From Rubritepida sp. (lineage in GTDB: Bacteria > Pseudomonadota > Alphaproteobacteria > Acetobacterales > Acetobacteraceae), in assembly GCA_022843345.1 (NCBI GenBank), contig JALHNW010000071.1, positions 1 through 7,928 on the forward strand: a stretch of 7,928 nt of DNA. The letters are read 5' to 3'. This document shows positions 6,388-7,928 of the stretch, one piece after another. Under the pieces are notes generated by a model. That model was not told where the DNA came from. It made no database searches and worked only from the letters and a program-made list of their open reading frames with translations. The translations under genes and the position numbers were made by a program. Position 1 is the stretch's first letter; each line of letters starts with the position of its first letter.

Positions 6388-7775
6388 GCCCGCGGGTCCG
6401 CGATGGCGCCGGCCAGCGCGCTGGCGGCGGCGGTGGCGGGGCTGGCGAGGTGCGTGCGCGCCCCCGTCCCCTGCCGGCCGACGAAGTTGCGGTTGGAGGT
6501 GGAGACGCAGCGCGCGCCGGGCGGCACCGCCTCGCCATTGGCGGCGACGCACAGCGCGCAGCCCGGCTCGCGCCACTCGAAGCCGGCGTCGCGGAACGTG
6601 GCGTGCAGCCCTTCCGCCTCGGCCCGGGCCTTCACCGCCTCGCTGCCCGGCACCACCCAGGCGGTGACGTGCGGGGCCACCTTGCGGCCCTGGAGCATGG
6701 CGGCGGCCTCGCGCAGGTCCTCGATGCGGGAATTGGTGCAGGAGCCGATGAAGACCCAGTCCACCTTCGTGCCCGCCAGGCGCTGCCCCGGTTCCAGCCC
6801 CATGTAGTCCAGCGCGGCCTTCCAGGCGGCGGCCTGCGCGGAGTCGCGCGCGTCCTCCGGGCGCGGGGCATGGCCGGAAACGGCGGCGCCGTGCTCCGGG
6901 CTGGTGCCCCAGGTGCATTGCGGCTCGACGTCGCGCATGGCGACGACCTCGTCGCGGGTGAAGCGCGCCTCCGGGTCGCTGGGCAGGGTGCGCCAGTCGG
7001 CCAGCGCGGCATCCCAGTCGCGGCCCTTCGGCGCGTAGGGGCGGCCGTGCAGGTAGGCGAAGGTCACCTCGTCGGGCGCCACCATGCCGATCTTCGCGCC
7101 GATCTCGATGGACAGGTTGCACAAGGTCAGCCGCTGCTCCAGCGACAGGGCGCGCACGGCCTCTCCCGCGTATTCCATCGCCATGCCGGTGCCGGCATCG
7201 GCGCCGAAGCGGTGGATGGCGTGCAGGATCATGTCCTTGGCCGTCACGCCCGGCCCCCGCGCGCCCTCGAAGCGGATGCGGAAGGTGCCGGGGCGCTTCT
7301 GCGGCAGGCATTGCGTGGCCAGCGCCTGGGCCAGTTCGGAGGCGCCGATGCCGAAGGCCAGCGCGCCGACGCCGCCATTGGTGCAGGTGTGGCTGTCGCC
7401 GCAGGCCAGCACCACGCCGGGCAGCACGATCGCCTGCTCGGGCGCGATGACGTGCACGATCCCCTGCCCGCCGGTGCCCAGGTCGAACATGGTGATGCCC
7501 TGCCTCGCGCATTCCTCGCGCAGCGACCGCACCAACGCGCCGCCGCGAGGAAAGCTGCCCTCGGTGCGGCCGGGTGCGGAGGACACGGCGTGGTCGGCGG
7601 TGGCGAAGACGCGCGCGGGGTGGGGCACGCGCAGCCCGCGCTCCGCCACGTCGCGTAGCGCGCGGCCGCCCGACAGGTCGTGCAGGAGGATGCGGTCCAG
7701 CCACAGCAGGTCCCAGCCATCGCCGAGTTCCGCGACGACGTGGCGGTCCCAGATGCGGTCGAACATCGTCTGCAT
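6384..7775 (-). CDS. leuC: 3-isopropylmalate dehydratase large subunit (LeuC)
   Basis: A 463-residue aconitase-superfamily subunit, close to the usual 465-475, that holds the 4Fe-4S cluster and forms isopropylmalate isomerase with LeuD. Cluster cysteines are Cys346 (GSCTNSRIEDLR) and Cys406/Cys409 (GCALC). Other family motifs are CGDSHT (125-130), GIVHVI, YAGEAVRALS, CNLSIE, GRPYAPKG and STSNRNFVGRQG (425-436). The start ATG 7773-7775 gives MQTMFDRIWDRHVV, matching the usual LeuC N-terminus; ATG 7766 is an alternative three codons in, and I see no clear ribosome binding site for either. The frame is open upstream to the window edge but the added residues are not LeuC-like. Divergent points: TCTNGG where most LeuC have T-x-THGA, and CALCVAANGE where most have CSMCLAMN. 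It is first gene of leuCDB, divergent from the dehydrogenase gene at the right edge. Confidence 0.93.
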   Translation of the reverse strand: MQTMFDRIWDRHVVAELGDGWDLLWLDRILLHDLSGGRALRDVAERGLRVPHPARVFATADHAVSSAPGRTEGSFPRGGALVRSLREECARQGITMFDLGTGGQGIVHVIAPEQAIVLPGVVLACGDSHTCTNGGVGALAFGIGASELAQALATQCLPQKRPGTFRIRFEGARGPGVTAKDMILHAIHRFGADAGTGMAMEYAGEAVRALSLEQRLTLCNLSIEIGAKIGMVAPDEVTFAYLHGRPYAPKGRDWDAALADWRTLPSDPEARFTRDEVVAMRDVEPQCTWGTSPEHGAAVSGHAPRPEDARDSAQAAAWKAALDYMGLEPGQRLAGTKVDWVFIGSCTNSRIEDLREAAAMLQGRKVAPHVTAWVVPGSEAVKARAEAEGLHATFRDAGFEWREPGCALCVAANGEAVPPGARCVSTSNRNFVGRQGTGARTHLASPATAAASALAGAIADPRA

Positions 7776-7829
7776 CGGGCGATGGTGCCGCAGCTTGAAG
7801 CCGGCGCGAAGCCCGTGCAGCATCAGGCC
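7776..7829. promoter_or_regulatory. Divergent promoter region between leuC and the SDR gene
   Basis: Only 54 bases separate the two divergent starts, fewer if the dehydrogenase begins at the in-frame ATG 7782. Promoters for both directions must lie here or inside the coding ends. A weak rightward candidate is TTGAAG (7795-7800) with CAGCAT (7818-7823) 17 bases later; the match to consensus is poor. No clear operator or leucine-rich leader peptide is visible. Confidence 0.35.
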
Positions 7830-7928
7830 ATGGGAGTGGAGACGATCTTCCGCCTGGACGGGCGGCGCGCGCTGGTCACCGGCGCCTCGGGCGGGCTGGG
7901 CGCGCATTTCGCCGCCGTGCTGCACGCG
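7830..7928 (+). CDS. Short-chain dehydrogenase/reductase, N-terminal fragment (partial)
   Basis: The first 33 codons of an NAD(P)-dependent short-chain dehydrogenase, cut by the right edge. After MGVETIF comes RLDGRRALVTGASGGLGAHF, whose TGASGGLG is the TGxxxGxG dinucleotide-binding motif at the start of the Rossmann fold (residues 17-24). ATG 7830 places this motif at the usual distance from the N-terminus, though no good ribosome binding site precedes it. The frame is open further left, so GTG 7815 or ATG 7782 are alternative starts. The active-site Tyr-x-x-x-Lys lies beyond the window, so substrate cannot be judged. Its divergent pairing with leuCDB may mean shared regulation, which would suit a specialised pathway more than plain leucine synthesis; that is inference. 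Confidence 0.8.
   Translation, partial: MGVETIFRLDGRRALVTGASGGLGAHFAAVLHA

Noticed and set aside
5792..6538. Upstream extension of the leuB frame
   Set aside because: It lies inside leuD and leuC and reads as Arg/Pro/Gly-rich sequence; LeuB homology begins exactly at ATG 5791.
6388..7704. Upstream extension of the leuD frame
   Set aside because: It overlaps leuC out of frame; LeuD homology begins at ATG 6387.
7776..7925. Fifty-codon N-terminal extension of leuC
   Set aside because: The extra residues do not resemble LeuC and would overlap the divergent dehydrogenase gene antisense; MQTMFDRIWDRHVV fits the family start.

Overview
This very GC-rich window, with strong G/C at third codon positions, looks like chromosome from an alphaproteobacterium. 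The AcpXL-type lipid locus and the HWE-family kinase both point there. Acetobacteraceae or other Rhodospirillales is my best guess, but no RNA gene is present to confirm it. I see no mobile element, CRISPR array, tRNA or rRNA.

Left part, + strand (1-3250). After the tail of an unidentified gene comes a tightly packed run: acyl carrier protein AcpXL, a FabZ-like 3-hydroxyacyl-ACP dehydratase, a KAS-like protein with no cysteine, and an intact beta-ketoacyl-ACP synthase. Sequence and order match the rhizobial acpXL-fabZXL-fabF2XL-fabF1XL cluster, which makes the very-long-chain hydroxy fatty acid attached to lipid A. The alcohol dehydrogenase and the acyltransferase LpxXL that follow in rhizobia are not in the window.

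Middle, + strand (3323-4759). A membrane histidine kinase whose N-terminal three-helix domain keeps every main ethylene- and copper-binding residue of the plant receptor ETR1 (Asp, Tyr, Ile, Cys, His), all at a constant offset of 10. A coiled coil, a PAS domain and an HWE/HisKA_2-type kinase core follow. This is the most striking gene here: a candidate bacterial ethylene receptor directly downstream of an envelope-lipid operon.

Right part, - strand (4694-7775). leuC-leuD-leuB are joined by two 4-base ATGA overlaps and encode isopropylmalate isomerase (both subunits) and isopropylmalate dehydrogenase. All catalytic residues are present, but the proteins differ from typical housekeeping versions at several conserved positions, including the substrate-recognition loop of LeuB. 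They may be a second, specialised set. leuB and the kinase gene converge and overlap by 66 bases. Beyond leuC, a short-chain dehydrogenase gene begins divergently at the right edge and is cut by the window.
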